In this document: piece by piece, positions 17,236 to 25,605 of the stretch
Numbering within the stretch: the first letter of the stretch is position 1
Layout: each line of letters begins with the position of its first letter
Source: Nitrospira sp. SG-bin1
Lineage (GTDB): Bacteria > Nitrospirota > Nitrospiria > Nitrospirales > Nitrospiraceae
DNA: 64,000 nt
NCBI GenBank assembly: GCA_002083365.1
Contig: LVWS01000018.1
Span: forward strand, 1-64,000
Direction of reading: 5' to 3'
The notes under the pieces: generated by a model
The model's input: only the letters and a program-made list of their open reading frames with translations
Database searches by the model: none
Told to the model about the DNA's origin: nothing
Position numbers and translations under genes: made by a program

Positions 17236-17922
17236 TCAGAGCCCGTCACGAAACTTTGGACTGTCCCCGTGGGTTCCATCGCAGAAGGGTTTATTCTTGG
17301 ACCTCCCGCAACGACAGAGCGTCATCCGGTTGCGTAGTTCATAAGTGTGGCCATCCGCGCCGATTACTGGAATCCCCCCACGCACCCATAACGGACCGCT
17401 GCATCCCCAGAGCGGATCTTCGACCAGGCCGATCGACACCGGCAACGTGGGTTCCAACGACTGTCCCGTGGCTTTATCGATCGCCATTAATCGGCCGGCG
17501 GGGCAATTCTGCACCTGTTGAATGAACCTCGTCCGCACCTCGGGATCATCGGTGTGTTTCACTTGATTCCAGACGCGGCCGTGCGGATCGCAGAACCGTC
17601 CGGAGGCGCACAACTCTCTGGCATCGACAAGCTGCATGGTGGGACCATCGAGCCGTTCAGCCTGATCCATGACAGGAGCACGGTTGGCAGTCTCCGTCCC
17701 GTCAAAACCGATGGTGGCATGCGTGCCGTCACAAAATGGCTTCCTGTTCGATGCGCCACATCGGCAGAGCGCATATTGCGTTGAAGTGGGAATGGCCTTT
17801 CCCTCGACCCACTCGCCCGAGCCGCCTTCATCGTCTGGTTCGATCGTCTGCAGTGAGAGCGGGATGGAACCCGACACAAGATAAGGCCCGTTGTTCATGA
17901 TGGTGATACTGCGGTCGGCCAT
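17236..17922 (-). CDS. CDGSH iron-sulfur protein with central mono-cluster ferredoxin-like domain
   Basis: 228 residues. One CDGSH motif lies near residue 60 (CRCGASNRKPFCDGTH) and another near the C-terminus (CRCGRSKNKPFCDGTH). Between them is a segment with ELCASGRFCDPHGRVW and VQNCPAGRLMAID, which resembles the divergent 4Fe-4S mono-cluster domain often fused to CDGSH. The protein could therefore hold up to three clusters. AAAGGAGCC precedes the start. It lies between the Rieske fusion and the Crp/Fnr regulator, all on the minus strand. A role in electron transfer or iron-sulfur handling is inferred. Confidence 0.88.
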   Translation of the reverse strand: MADRSITIMNNGPYLVSGSIPLSLQTIEPDDEGGSGEWVEGKAIPTSTQYALCRCGASNRKPFCDGTHATIGFDGTETANRAPVMDQAERLDGPTMQLVDARELCASGRFCDPHGRVWNQVKHTDDPEVRTRFIQQVQNCPAGRLMAIDKATGQSLEPTLPVSIGLVEDPLWGCSGPLWVRGGIPVIGADGHTYELRNRMTLCRCGRSKNKPFCDGTHGDSPKFRDGL

Positions 17923-17972
17923 GATGGCTCCTTTCTTTCACAGCGAGGCATCATCCTCCACCCGCTGCGTGG

Positions 17973-18668
17973 CTACCTCGTGGATGCCTCTCTCAGCCCT
18001 TGGACATCGACGATACGAATTTGCTTCCGGCCGATTTCGATGATCCCAGCCGACTTCAGTTCGTTCAGAGCGTACGTCGTCGTCTCCCGGTAGACGCCCA
18101 GCCGTTCACCGATCTCTTGGTGCGACAATCCCTGTACCACCCCGTCCTTGGCTTCTTTGAACAGGAAGGTGGCCAGCCTAGGAGTGAGACCCTGCAATGC
18201 CAAGTCGGCAAGCTGCCGTTCTGCGTGAAGCAGTCGGTTTCCCATGGCTTCGACCAGACGTAGCGCAAAGCGCGGATACTCCGAGATCAGACGTTCGAGA
18301 TTCGACTGGGTCAGGATACAAATCTCCGAATCCTCGACGGCTTCGGCAAAGCATTCCTGCATCCGTTGGCCGAGAAACGACATTTCGCCGAAGAACGACT
18401 GGGCCATCAGATGGGCGAACACGAATTTCTGGCCGTCCGGCGACATCCGATACAGCTGCGCGGCGCCGCTTTTGATGATGAACAGCACCTCGCCCGGCTC
18501 TCCCGGTCGATAGAATACGTGGCCTGCTTGAAAGACGCCTTGGCGAATCCAATCATGAAGGCGGTCCAACTCCTCTATCTGGAAGTCGCGAAAGAGACCG
18601 CTGCCTTCAATACACTGTGGCTGACTGAACGAATGGCCCGATACCTGAGTGTTGTTGGTCTGTGCCAT
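17973..18668 (-). CDS. Crp/Fnr family transcriptional regulator
   Basis: 231 residues from the ATG at 18668 (AAGGGGGC upstream). A cNMP-binding beta-roll spans about 25-140 (FYRPGEPGEVLFIIKSGAAQLY, FGEMSFLG), then a dimer helix and a winged helix-turn-helix (GLSHQEIGERLGVYRETTTYALNELKSAGII). The N-terminus has one cysteine in QCIEGSG but lacks the four-cysteine FNR cluster set, so oxygen sensing through 4Fe-4S is unlikely. The RETTTYALNEL recognition helix is of the Crp type. It is divergent from exported protein C and may control it and the CDGSH/Rieske genes. Confidence 0.9.
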   Translation of the reverse strand: MAQTNNTQVSGHSFSQPQCIEGSGLFRDFQIEELDRLHDWIRQGVFQAGHVFYRPGEPGEVLFIIKSGAAQLYRMSPDGQKFVFAHLMAQSFFGEMSFLGQRMQECFAEAVEDSEICILTQSNLERLISEYPRFALRLVEAMGNRLLHAERQLADLALQGLTPRLATFLFKEAKDGVVQGLSHQEIGERLGVYRETTTYALNELKSAGIIEIGRKQIRIVDVQGLREASTR

Positions 18669-18706
18669 AAACGCCCCCTTATAGCTCACAGCATGAACGG
18701 AATTCG

Positions 18707-18720
18707 GTAACCTAGATTAC
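18707..18720. promoter_or_regulatory. GTAA-N6-TTAC inverted repeat between Crp/Fnr gene and copy C
   Basis: GTAA-CCTAGA-TTAC with flanking G and A, matching the pattern at 6320-6335. It lies 39 bp from the Crp/Fnr start and 72 bp from the start of exported protein C, a suitable place for a divergent operator. Evidence is limited to the shared pattern. Confidence 0.28.
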
Positions 18721-18791
18721 AGAAGTCGCCGCCAGTCTGCCTTACAGTCAACCTCCTTTACAAATCATCATCGAAGTCGAAAGGAGATGGC

Positions 18792-19322
18792 ATGACAAAT
18801 ATTGTTTACATCGTCATAGTAACGGTGACTGCGGTTGTCCTTTCGTGCATTGGCTCTATGGCATACGCGAAGACCGTTGAAGCGGGGGAATCCAATGCCA
18901 GCTGGAAGGGCACCGGCGAGATCCACAACTTCGGCGATGGAGAGCAGGTCATCAGCGGAATCGTGAAAGGGGTGCTGATGGCTCGTCATAAGGATGAGGC
19001 CAAGACCGTGGTCCATTCCTCAAAACTGACCTGTGCCGTGCGTGTGAATCTCAACCGAAAGCAGGATCAGCACGCGGAGGACGGCCTGTGCACGATTGTG
19101 GCACATGGGGGCAAGGACATCGCCTTTGCCCAATGGAAGTGCACAGGAACGCTGAAGGAGTGTGGCGGCGAGTTTACGTTCACCGGTGGTGCTGGAGGAT
19201 TCGCAGGGATCTCAGGCACGATCCCGTTTCACACCAGCATCGTCTTCGACTTGCAAGAGAAAGGGACGGGTCGAGCCGTCGGCTATGCCGTCTGGCCGAA
19301 CCTGACGTATACGCTGCCCTAG
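18792..19322 (+). CDS. Exported four-cysteine protein, copy C
   Basis: 176 residues with a Sec signal peptide (IVYIVIVTVTAVVLSCIGSMAYA), and mature AKTVEAG like its sisters. It is closer to copy A than to B (shared HSSKLTC, VRVNLNR, VGYAVWPNLTYTLP). The four cysteines and FTFTGGAGGFAGISG are conserved. GAAAGGAGATGGC precedes the ATG. It is transcribed away from the Crp/Fnr regulator and is followed by a strong hairpin. No function is known. Three copies in 13 kb suggest recent duplication and a shared stress or envelope role. Confidence 0.8.
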   Translation: MTNIVYIVIVTVTAVVLSCIGSMAYAKTVEAGESNASWKGTGEIHNFGDGEQVISGIVKGVLMARHKDEAKTVVHSSKLTCAVRVNLNRKQDQHAEDGLCTIVAHGGKDIAFAQWKCTGTLKECGGEFTFTGGAGGFAGISGTIPFHTSIVFDLQEKGTGRAVGYAVWPNLTYTLP

Positions 19323-19365
19323 AGATGCCTTGCTGGTTCCCGCACACCGGTTGTGTTTACCTGCC

Positions 19366-19399
19366 GGAGGAGCCTCCAGCGAAGCCTGGAGCCTCCTCC
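19366..19399 (+). terminator. Strong hairpin after exported protein C
   Basis: GGAGGAGCCTCCAG pairs with CTGGAGCCTCCTCC (14 bp, one mismatch) across a 6-nt loop, 44 bp after the stop codon. There is no T-run, so termination may need help or the hairpin may protect the transcript end. Confidence 0.55.
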
Positions 19400-19414
19400 A
19401 ACATGGGCGAACAC

Positions 19415-19575
19415 TTATAGATTGAGTGGCTTTATCGGCGACACCCCCGCCGCCGGATTGTTCTTCCACGGCGCTTCATCGGCATCCACGTAAAATTTTA
19501 CTTCATTCCCCTCGGGGCCTTTCAGGTAAGATTTTGGCTCACGGTGTAATCACTTCATCCCGTCGATCGAGACCT
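19415..19575 (-). pseudogene. Decayed C-terminal fragment of a VOC (glyoxalase-fold) gene
   Basis: The minus strand encodes GNEVKFYVDADEAPWKNN and then SPIKPLNL before a stop at 19415-19417. This matches the C-terminus of the intact VOC protein at 25159-25605 (GNEVELYVDADESIWKSN, SPIKPLNL). Upstream, the segment matching DGMSDHTVSQSLYLK is broken by indels (an in-frame stop after DGMK, then a changed frame). The N-terminal two thirds are absent. DNA similarity is clear over roughly 150 bp and ends near 19575. Confidence 0.7.
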
Positions 19576-19667
19576 CCGCTGCCTATGCCACCACCCTTCC
19601 GTTGTTGCGCCCACTGTTTCATCATGTCTAGAGACTGTTGTCCATTGCGGCTCACTCTCTCCGTTCC

Positions 19668-19805
19668 TCATCGAGTGACCCCATCTTGATCAAGCACTGC
19701 GGCGATCAGCTTTTGCATAATCGTCGCCTGCACACACATCCGAGCCAGTGAGGCCATAATCCGTTGGACATTCGGCTGCTCCTCGCGGATGGGCTCCTCG
19801 ACCAA
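19668..19805 (-). CDS. Possible 45-residue small protein, TTG start
   Basis: A short frame reading LVEEPIREEQPNVQRIMASL then a helical, Met- and Ala-rich end (ATIMQKLIAAVLDQDGVTR). GGGAG lies 8 nt before the TTG. It sits between the VOC pseudogene and the aldehyde dehydrogenase on the minus strand. The helix-like composition looks protein-like, but no relative is recognised and it may be chance. Confidence 0.22.
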   Translation of the reverse strand: MVEEPIREEQPNVQRIMASLARMCVQATIMQKLIAAVLDQDGVTR

Positions 19806-19891
19806 GCGTCCACTCCCTGCTATGGTGAACTATCTCCCTATGAGGACCGCGAACAGATCCAAGACCAGCTTGGATAACAACACCTCGTCGT

Positions 19892-21319
19892 TTACAGGGC
19901 AGTTCCACTCATCACTCTGTCGCCCACCGGACCCCAGAATGGCGAGCCCGCAGGGGCAAGATTAACGAGCTTTCTGTTCACAAACTCGCCGAAACCAAGT
20001 TCCGACAATTCTCGGCCGAATCCTGAATTCTTAACACCGCCAAACGGTAACTCCGGCGCAGTCCATGCTGGTTGATTGATAAAGACCATGCCGCTGTCGA
20101 TTCGCTCAGCAACGCGCTGGCCGTCCTCCATATTACTCGTAAAGACAGAAGCTCCAAGCCCGAAGGGTGTCGCGTTGGCCAGCGCAATAGCTTCGTCCTC
20201 ACTCTCCACAACATAATAGGAGGCGACCGGCCCGAATAATTCCTGCGAGTAGATAGGGTTGCTTGGGTCAATATCCGTGAGAATCGTAGGTTCGATGTAG
20301 AAACCAGGTCGATCGATTCGCCCACCGCCGAGCACTACACGAGCGCCGCCTGTTTTTGCACTGTCTATCTGTTTCAGCAGGACGTTCATCGCCTTTTCGG
20401 ACGATAGCGGACCAAGTGTGGTAGACGGATCTTCGGGATTGCCGGCCTTGAGGATCGCCATTCTTTTGACAAACCCCTCGAGGAAGTCCCTGCCGCGTTC
20501 TTTTCCAATAACGATGATCCGTTTCGAAGAGACGCAGCTCTGACCGGTATTGAACATCCGTCCAAAGACAGCGGCCTCGATGCTTTCTTCCAACGGAGCG
20601 TCTTCGAGAACGATAAATGGATCACTGCCTCCGAGTTCCATCACCGATTTCTTGAGGTTGCGCCCGGCGCGCTCCGCGACTGCAGAGCCCGCGCGTTCGC
20701 TTCCGGTCACGGTCACCCCTCGCACCCTGGAATCTTCGATGAGGTGCTCGACCTGGCGGATACTGGCAAAGATATTCGTATAGGCCCCAGGGGGCGCGCC
20801 GGCCGATTCGAAAAGCCGTGCGAACGCGAGCGCGCATTGCGGGACATTTTCCGCATGTTTGACGATCACCACATTGCCGGCCATCAGCTGCGGTCCGAGG
20901 ACCCGCGCGATCTGATAATAGGGAAAATTCCATGGCTCAATGGCGAGGATAATTCCGAGCGGCCGTGTTTCAAGCGTCGCGCCTGGAGATTCAGGCAGTG
21001 TCCTCGTCCTCAGAAACTCCTCCGCGTGGCCGGCGTAGTAGTCAAGAATATCCGCGGACAACGACACTTCCGCACGCGACGTGCCGATCAGTTTCCCTAC
21101 TTCAAGGGTGACGTATCGCGCATACTCCTCCGCATGCTCACGGAGCTTCGCCGCCGCACCCGAAACGATTCGCGCCCGTTCCGTAACCGAACGATGACGC
21201 CAATCCCGCTCATAACACGCGTGTGCCGTGGCAATCGCCTCTTCCAGATCGGTGTCGAGTATGTCGTGGTAGGTCTCTACGATCACTCCAGTTGCTGGGT
21301 TGATGGTTTGATAGGGCAT
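19892..21319 (-). CDS. NAD(P)-dependent succinate-semialdehyde-type aldehyde dehydrogenase
   Basis: 475 residues from the ATG at 21319, which has GAGGAG 9 nt upstream; an upstream ATG at 21328 abuts that site. The start MPYQTINPATG is typical of the YneI/Sad and GabD branch. The catalytic glutamate sits in VMELGGSDPFIVLEDA and the catalytic cysteine in FNTGQSCVSSKRIIV. FGPVASYYVV and PFGGVKNSGFGRELSELG are further ALDH signatures. It would oxidise a short-chain semialdehyde to the acid. The next gene upstream (21482-21961) encodes a tautomerase, so a catabolic role is possible. Confidence 0.88.
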   Translation of the reverse strand: MPYQTINPATGVIVETYHDILDTDLEEAIATAHACYERDWRHRSVTERARIVSGAAAKLREHAEEYARYVTLEVGKLIGTSRAEVSLSADILDYYAGHAEEFLRTRTLPESPGATLETRPLGIILAIEPWNFPYYQIARVLGPQLMAGNVVIVKHAENVPQCALAFARLFESAGAPPGAYTNIFASIRQVEHLIEDSRVRGVTVTGSERAGSAVAERAGRNLKKSVMELGGSDPFIVLEDAPLEESIEAAVFGRMFNTGQSCVSSKRIIVIGKERGRDFLEGFVKRMAILKAGNPEDPSTTLGPLSSEKAMNVLLKQIDSAKTGGARVVLGGGRIDRPGFYIEPTILTDIDPSNPIYSQELFGPVASYYVVESEDEAIALANATPFGLGASVFTSNMEDGQRVAERIDSGMVFINQPAWTAPELPFGGVKNSGFGRELSELGFGEFVNRKLVNLAPAGSPFWGPVGDRVMSGTAL

Positions 21320-21481
21320 AATCTTCATCTCCTCTGTAAAGTACGTCGTTCCGCGCACGTCATCAGCAAAAGCACATGGCATAAGGGGTGACTGTGCCCC
21401 AAGAGAGATCGCACAGCCTGGCGACCGCCATCTTCCTGGGCACGACTCTCTGCACATGGGCCACACTGGCGAAGCTAAACC

Positions 21482-21961
21482 TTACCGATCCGCTATGCCA
21501 GGAGCCAGAACCAAATTGACCGGAAGTTTTTCCGCTAAGGTATAGCGACTCGCCTTATTTTCCTTCACCCACCGCTTTTCAGCCACCGATTCAAAAGGCG
21601 GGGCGAGTTCTCCTTGGAGCGACCATAGATCGAACGGGGTTTCGTCGATGGAAATCTCCCAATCGTATCCCTTGTCCTTGACGAATGGAGCGATGGCGTC
21701 ATCCAGCGTCCGCATCCACCATTCCCTGAGAATCGGGCCAGGTATCGTTCTGGCAATCTGATCCACCTTGAAGCGAATGAATTTGTGATGCGGTTCGCCG
21801 CCGACAAAACACGACCCCTTTGCCATTTCTTCAAATACGCACACGACGTAAAAGCGCGGGATCGGAACGCCCGCATACACGTCCGTGATTCGTTTGGCCA
21901 GGGTCTTCTTATCGTCGGCTGTAAATGCTTCAGTTGGATGGTAAATCTTCCACAATGGCAT
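21482..21961 (-). CDS. Tautomerase-superfamily protein (cis-CaaD-like)
   Basis: 159 residues from the ATG at 21961 (AAGGAGGACAGGACC upstream). The start M-P-L-W-K-I-Y leaves Pro1 as the mature N-terminus, the catalytic base of tautomerases. Single-chain length, with GPILREWWMRTLDDAI and YDWEISIDETPFDLW, fits the Tautomerase_3/cis-CaaD-type group rather than the 62-residue 4-OT type. These enzymes tautomerise or hydrate small unsaturated acids. The substrate is unknown. Confidence 0.75.
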   Translation of the reverse strand: MPLWKIYHPTEAFTADDKKTLAKRITDVYAGVPIPRFYVVCVFEEMAKGSCFVGGEPHHKFIRFKVDQIARTIPGPILREWWMRTLDDAIAPFVKDKGYDWEISIDETPFDLWSLQGELAPPFESVAEKRWVKENKASRYTLAEKLPVNLVLAPGIADR

Positions 21962-22068
21962 GGTCCTGTCCTCCTTGTAGGTTGAACGCACGGGGTTGAG
22001 ACTTTTCTCCACAACTCATCACCCATTCTTGTCTTTCCTCTCGGCAGTATTCATCGTTGTGTGCGGGG

Positions 22069-22188
22069 CTAGCCATCCATCTTCACATCCTCCTTTCTTA
22101 CCGAAACGCCGAGAGGCTCACGGTCGGATCGTGGGCCTATTGCCGTCTCTTTCGAACGCTGCCTGTGTTCGGCAACTGAGTTGGTCAT
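22069..22188 (-). CDS. Small 39-residue protein with strong ribosome site
   Basis: The ATG at 22188 follows GGGAAGGAGATCGCG, a very good Shine-Dalgarno with 6-7 nt spacing. The product is hydrophilic and rich in Arg, Ser and Glu (MTNSVAEHRQRSKETAIG) and ends RKEDVKMDG. No membrane segment or known domain. It lies 107 bp upstream of the tautomerase, same strand, and could be a leader or an independent small protein. Support is mainly the ribosome site. Confidence 0.4.
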   Translation of the reverse strand: MTNSVAEHRQRSKETAIGPRSDREPLGVSVRKEDVKMDG

Positions 22189-22684
22189 CGCGATCTCCTT
22201 CCCGTCTTGATTCACGAAAGTGCTCGTCGCTTCATGATGAAGGCGATAGGCAATTCGCATTCCAATGGCACCTTCGCCCGATCTCGCCATCGATGTCATT
22301 GAAACCAAAGAATAATGAACGCTTTCGCTCTTGGATTTCCCCCGCGCAATAAAGAAATGCTGGGAATGATCCGCTGAATTTACAGCGCGGTGCCGAAAAC
22401 TCAGCTTCACCTCAGATATCCACGGAGGCCGGAGGTCAAAGCAGTAAAGAGGGAAAAGGACATGGTCCATCAGCCTTCCTCAGCCATGTGCCCCGTAAAC
22501 CACATTCCAAGTCGAAAGCTTGCCCATTGTCCTGGGAGGTTGGTGAATTGTGATGAGCATTGGGAGTAGAATGGGTTGCGTTGTTTTCGTGAACGCTAAG
22601 ATTGAACAGCTCTTTGAGAGCAGCAGGCGACCGCTTCGGTGGGCCTTGATTGAAGTGGAACACGCCCCAGCTGGAAGAGAACCT
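22189..22684. other. 496-bp divergent intergenic region
   Basis: Lies between the minus-strand small ORF and tautomerase and the plus-strand sigma-54 activator. No other gene is supported: the open frames here have no ribosome site and no recognisable product. The first 45 codons of a longer form of the activator (from 22550) fall in it but look non-homologous. No clear promoter was identified. Confidence 0.4.
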
Positions 22685-25024
22685 ATGCACACCAACAGTC
22701 ACCATGCAGCCGATCAACCCTCAGATACCCTCGATGACCTCTTTTATGCCGTGAGTGCCGCCACGCAAAATCTGGTCTGGGTTGCGAAGGCCGACGGGAC
22801 CATCGAGTATCTGAACGGACAGTGGATTGAGTACACGGGCGTCTCCTTGGAACAGGTTCACGGTTGGATCTGGACGCTCACCGACATCATCCATCCGGAA
22901 GATCTCCCGAGCTTGATTGACACATGGGCCGCGACGTTGAAGGCTCAGCAGCCGGGCCAGGCTGAAGCCAGGATCCGCCGCTTCGACGGTCACTATCGTT
23001 GGTTTTTGTTTCGGGCGGTGCCCCTGCACGACGAGCAGGGAATCGTCGCCCGCTGGTATGGAACACATACTGACATTGGAGACCGCAAGCAGGCCGAAAC
23101 GTTGCTCAGCGGAGAAAATCGCATTCTCGAAATGCTGGCCACCGGCTGTCCGCTCCCGGACATTCTTGATGCCTTGTGCCGGCTCATTGAAAGCATTGCG
23201 AGCGAGTCCTGCTGCAGCATTTTGCTGGTTGATGCAATTCACAATCGCATGAAGCACGGAGCGGCACCCAGTCTTCCATTGACCTACAATACGTCGATCC
23301 ATGGCAGGCCCGTGAATCTCGATGCGGGTCCGTGCGGTATGGCCGCATGTCTGAAAGAACAAGTGATTGCGGCCGATGTTGCATCGGACACGCGATGGGA
23401 CAAGTCAGGATGGCGTGAGTTGGCCATGGCACATGAGTTACGGGCTTGTTGGTCCACTCCAATCTTGTCATCCAATGACACGGTGTTGGGCACCTTCGCG
23501 ATCTACTCGCGCGAGCCTGGTCGCCCGACCCCACAGCATCAACACCTCATCGGACAAATCACTCATCTCGCGACCGTGGCCATTGAGCAGAGATATGCAG
23601 AGGATCAACTTCGTCAGGACGAACGAGAACTCAGGCAGATCACCGACGCCATCGCTCAACTCATCTCTGTCCTTGGACCCGATGGAAACCTGCTGTATGT
23701 AAATCGCTTGGTGCTCGATTATAGTGGCTTGAGCGTAGACGACATCATGGCGGATGACTTTCGCGTCCGACTGTTTCACCCCGATGATCTCGAACGAGTG
23801 AAGACCGAGCGTCAGCATGGACTCGAACACAGTGCACCGTTTGAACTCGAAGTACGAATTCGCCGCAAGGACGGGCGGTATCGCTGGTTTCTCATCCGCT
23901 ATAATCCGTTAAGGGACGAACAGGGTCGGATCATCCGCTGGTACGGCACGGGAACCGACATTGACGATCGCAAAAGGGCCGAAGAAAGAACTCACAAAGA
24001 GAACTTGGCGTTGCGCGAAGAAATCAACAGTACGTCGATGTTTGAAGAGATAGTCGGGTCCTCAAAAGCCATTCGCAACGTCTTGACGCAAGTCGCCAAA
24101 GTGGCACAGTCGGATTCCACGGTGCTCGTGCTCGGTGAGACCGGGACAGGCAAGGAATTGGTTGCTCGGGCCATCCATCGACGCTCGAACCGGTCCTCCC
24201 GGGCGTTTATTCGTGTCAATTGCGCAGCCATCCCGGCATCGCTCATTGCCTCCGAGCTGTTCGGACACGAGAAAGGCGCGTTCACCGGTGCACTCCAACG
24301 ACGTCTCGGGCGATTTGAGCTGGCTGACGGCGGCACGATTTTCCTGGACGAAATCGGGGACTTGCCGGCTGAAACCCAGATCACGCTCTTGCGAGTGCTT
24401 CAAGAGAGAGAAATCGAACGGGTCGGCGGCAGCAAGCCAATCCCTGTGGACGTGCGAATACTGGCGGCAACGAACCGCAACCTCAAAGCAGCCATAGCGG
24501 CAGGCACCTTTCGCGAAGACCTGTTCTATCGGCTCAATGTATTTCCCATCCAGATCCCCTCGCTGCGCGAGCGAATCGACGATATCCCGTTGCTCGTCAC
24601 CTATCTGGTTGAGCGCTATGCAAAAAAGGCCGGGAAACAGATCAGAGACATCCCAACAGAAACCCTGGCGCTCTTTCAGGCCTACGAGTGGCCGGGCAAC
24701 ATTCGCGAGCTGCAAAATGTCATTGAGCGGGCTGTCGTGCTATGCGAAAGCGAAACCTTTTCCGTCGACGAGACCTGGCTGAAACCGGAAGGACCGCGGT
24801 GGTCGAGAGCGAAGGTTCCCCTCAGCACCACACTGGCTGAACATGAAAGGCAACTCATTGAAGCCGCATTAGCGGATTGCGGAGGTCAAACCGGAGGACC
24901 TGCGGGTGCGGCAGTCAAGCTGGGACTGCCCAGGCAGACGTTGGACTCGAGAATTAAAACCCTGAGAATTGACAGGCATCGATTCAAGACTCCACCGGCC
25001 GATCGAAATATCACACGCGGCTGA
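22685..25024 (+). CDS. Sigma-54-dependent activator, PAS-GAF-PAS-AAA+-Fis
   Basis: 779 residues from the ATG at 22685 (GGAAGAG upstream); an earlier ATG at 22550 is open. Order: PAS with PAC (about 20-135; VAKADGTIEYLNGQW, RFDGHYRWFLFRAVPL), GAF (about 150-310), PAS/PAC (about 325-445; RRKDGRYRWFLIRYNPL), AAA+ (about 465-700) with GETGTGKE, GAFTGA and TIFLDEIGDLP, then a Fis helix-turn-helix (GAAVKLGLPRQTLDSRIK). The two PAS domains are clearly similar to each other. It is the third enhancer-binding protein in the window and faces away from the tautomerase/ALDH genes. The signal is unknown. Confidence 0.92.
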   Translation: MHTNSHHAADQPSDTLDDLFYAVSAATQNLVWVAKADGTIEYLNGQWIEYTGVSLEQVHGWIWTLTDIIHPEDLPSLIDTWAATLKAQQPGQAEARIRRFDGHYRWFLFRAVPLHDEQGIVARWYGTHTDIGDRKQAETLLSGENRILEMLATGCPLPDILDALCRLIESIASESCCSILLVDAIHNRMKHGAAPSLPLTYNTSIHGRPVNLDAGPCGMAACLKEQVIAADVASDTRWDKSGWRELAMAHELRACWSTPILSSNDTVLGTFAIYSREPGRPTPQHQHLIGQITHLATVAIEQRYAEDQLRQDERELRQITDAIAQLISVLGPDGNLLYVNRLVLDYSGLSVDDIMADDFRVRLFHPDDLERVKTERQHGLEHSAPFELEVRIRRKDGRYRWFLIRYNPLRDEQGRIIRWYGTGTDIDDRKRAEERTHKENLALREEINSTSMFEEIVGSSKAIRNVLTQVAKVAQSDSTVLVLGETGTGKELVARAIHRRSNRSSRAFIRVNCAAIPASLIASELFGHEKGAFTGALQRRLGRFELADGGTIFLDEIGDLPAETQITLLRVLQEREIERVGGSKPIPVDVRILAATNRNLKAAIAAGTFREDLFYRLNVFPIQIPSLRERIDDIPLLVTYLVERYAKKAGKQIRDIPTETLALFQAYEWPGNIRELQNVIERAVVLCESETFSVDETWLKPEGPRWSRAKVPLSTTLAEHERQLIEAALADCGGQTGGPAGAAVKLGLPRQTLDSRIKTLRIDRHRFKTPPADRNITRG

Positions 25025-25158
25025 ATATTCGTTGATCGCGATCGACAAGAGCAGGACTCCTATTGCACATCGCCATCCGTTCGACTATTTTCCCATTCGG
25101 TTCCTCATCGGCGCCTCGATCACATTGATGGCAGAAATGCCTCTCCAACAACAACCGA

Positions 25159-25605
25159 TTAGAGATTGAGTGGCTTGATCGGCGACACCACCGCCGCCGG
25201 ATTGCTCTTCCATATCGACTCGTCCGCATCAACGTAGAGTTCGACCTCGTTCCCGTCGGGGTCTTTGAGATACAAGCTTTGGCTGACCGTGTGATCGCTC
25301 ATGCCGTCGATCGCAATCCCTGCTTGTTCCAATTCCCGCTTGGCTTGGCGCAATGCCTCGAGACTGTCGCCGATCTTGATCCCGATATGGTAAAGCCCAC
25401 GTCGGCGTCCATTGGACGGCCCAGGCGCATCGCCGACTTGGATCAACAGCAATTCGTGATGCGTGCGCCCTGACGTCAGGGCGGCCGCCGCTCCGTTAAA
25501 GATCCGCCCGACTTCCTGAAATCCCAGTAGGTCTCGGTAGAAACCGAGCGATCGTTCAAGATTCTTCACATAGAAAACAACGTGGCCCAAATAATGCGCT
25601 TTCAT
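25159..25605 (-). CDS. VOC family protein (glyoxalase/dioxygenase fold)
   Basis: 148 residues. It begins HYLGHVVFYVKNLERSLGFYRDLLGF, the standard VOC first module, and has a second module with YHIGIKI and DPDGNEVELYVDAD. Likely metal ligands are the His of GHVVFYV or HHELL, the His of LYHIGIK and the Glu of NEVELYV, so it could be an active metalloenzyme such as a lyase, fosfomycin-resistance-type or extradiol enzyme. Its start overlaps the stop of the phosphatase gene (ATGA). A broken copy of its 3-prime end lies at 19415-19575. Confidence 0.85.
   Translation of the reverse strand: MKAHYLGHVVFYVKNLERSLGFYRDLLGFQEVGRIFNGAAAALTSGRTHHELLLIQVGDAPGPSNGRRRGLYHIGIKIGDSLEALRQAKRELEQAGIAIDGMSDHTVSQSLYLKDPDGNEVELYVDADESIWKSNPAAVVSPIKPLNL

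Noticed and set aside
19690..19908. 72-codon minus-strand frame overlapping the dehydrogenase end
   Set aside because: Overlaps the real aldehyde dehydrogenase stop in another frame and lacks a ribosome site.
22550..22684. Longer N-terminus of the third sigma-54 activator
   Set aside because: The 45 added residues show no PAS or other homology, and the ATG at 22685 has a reasonable ribosome site.
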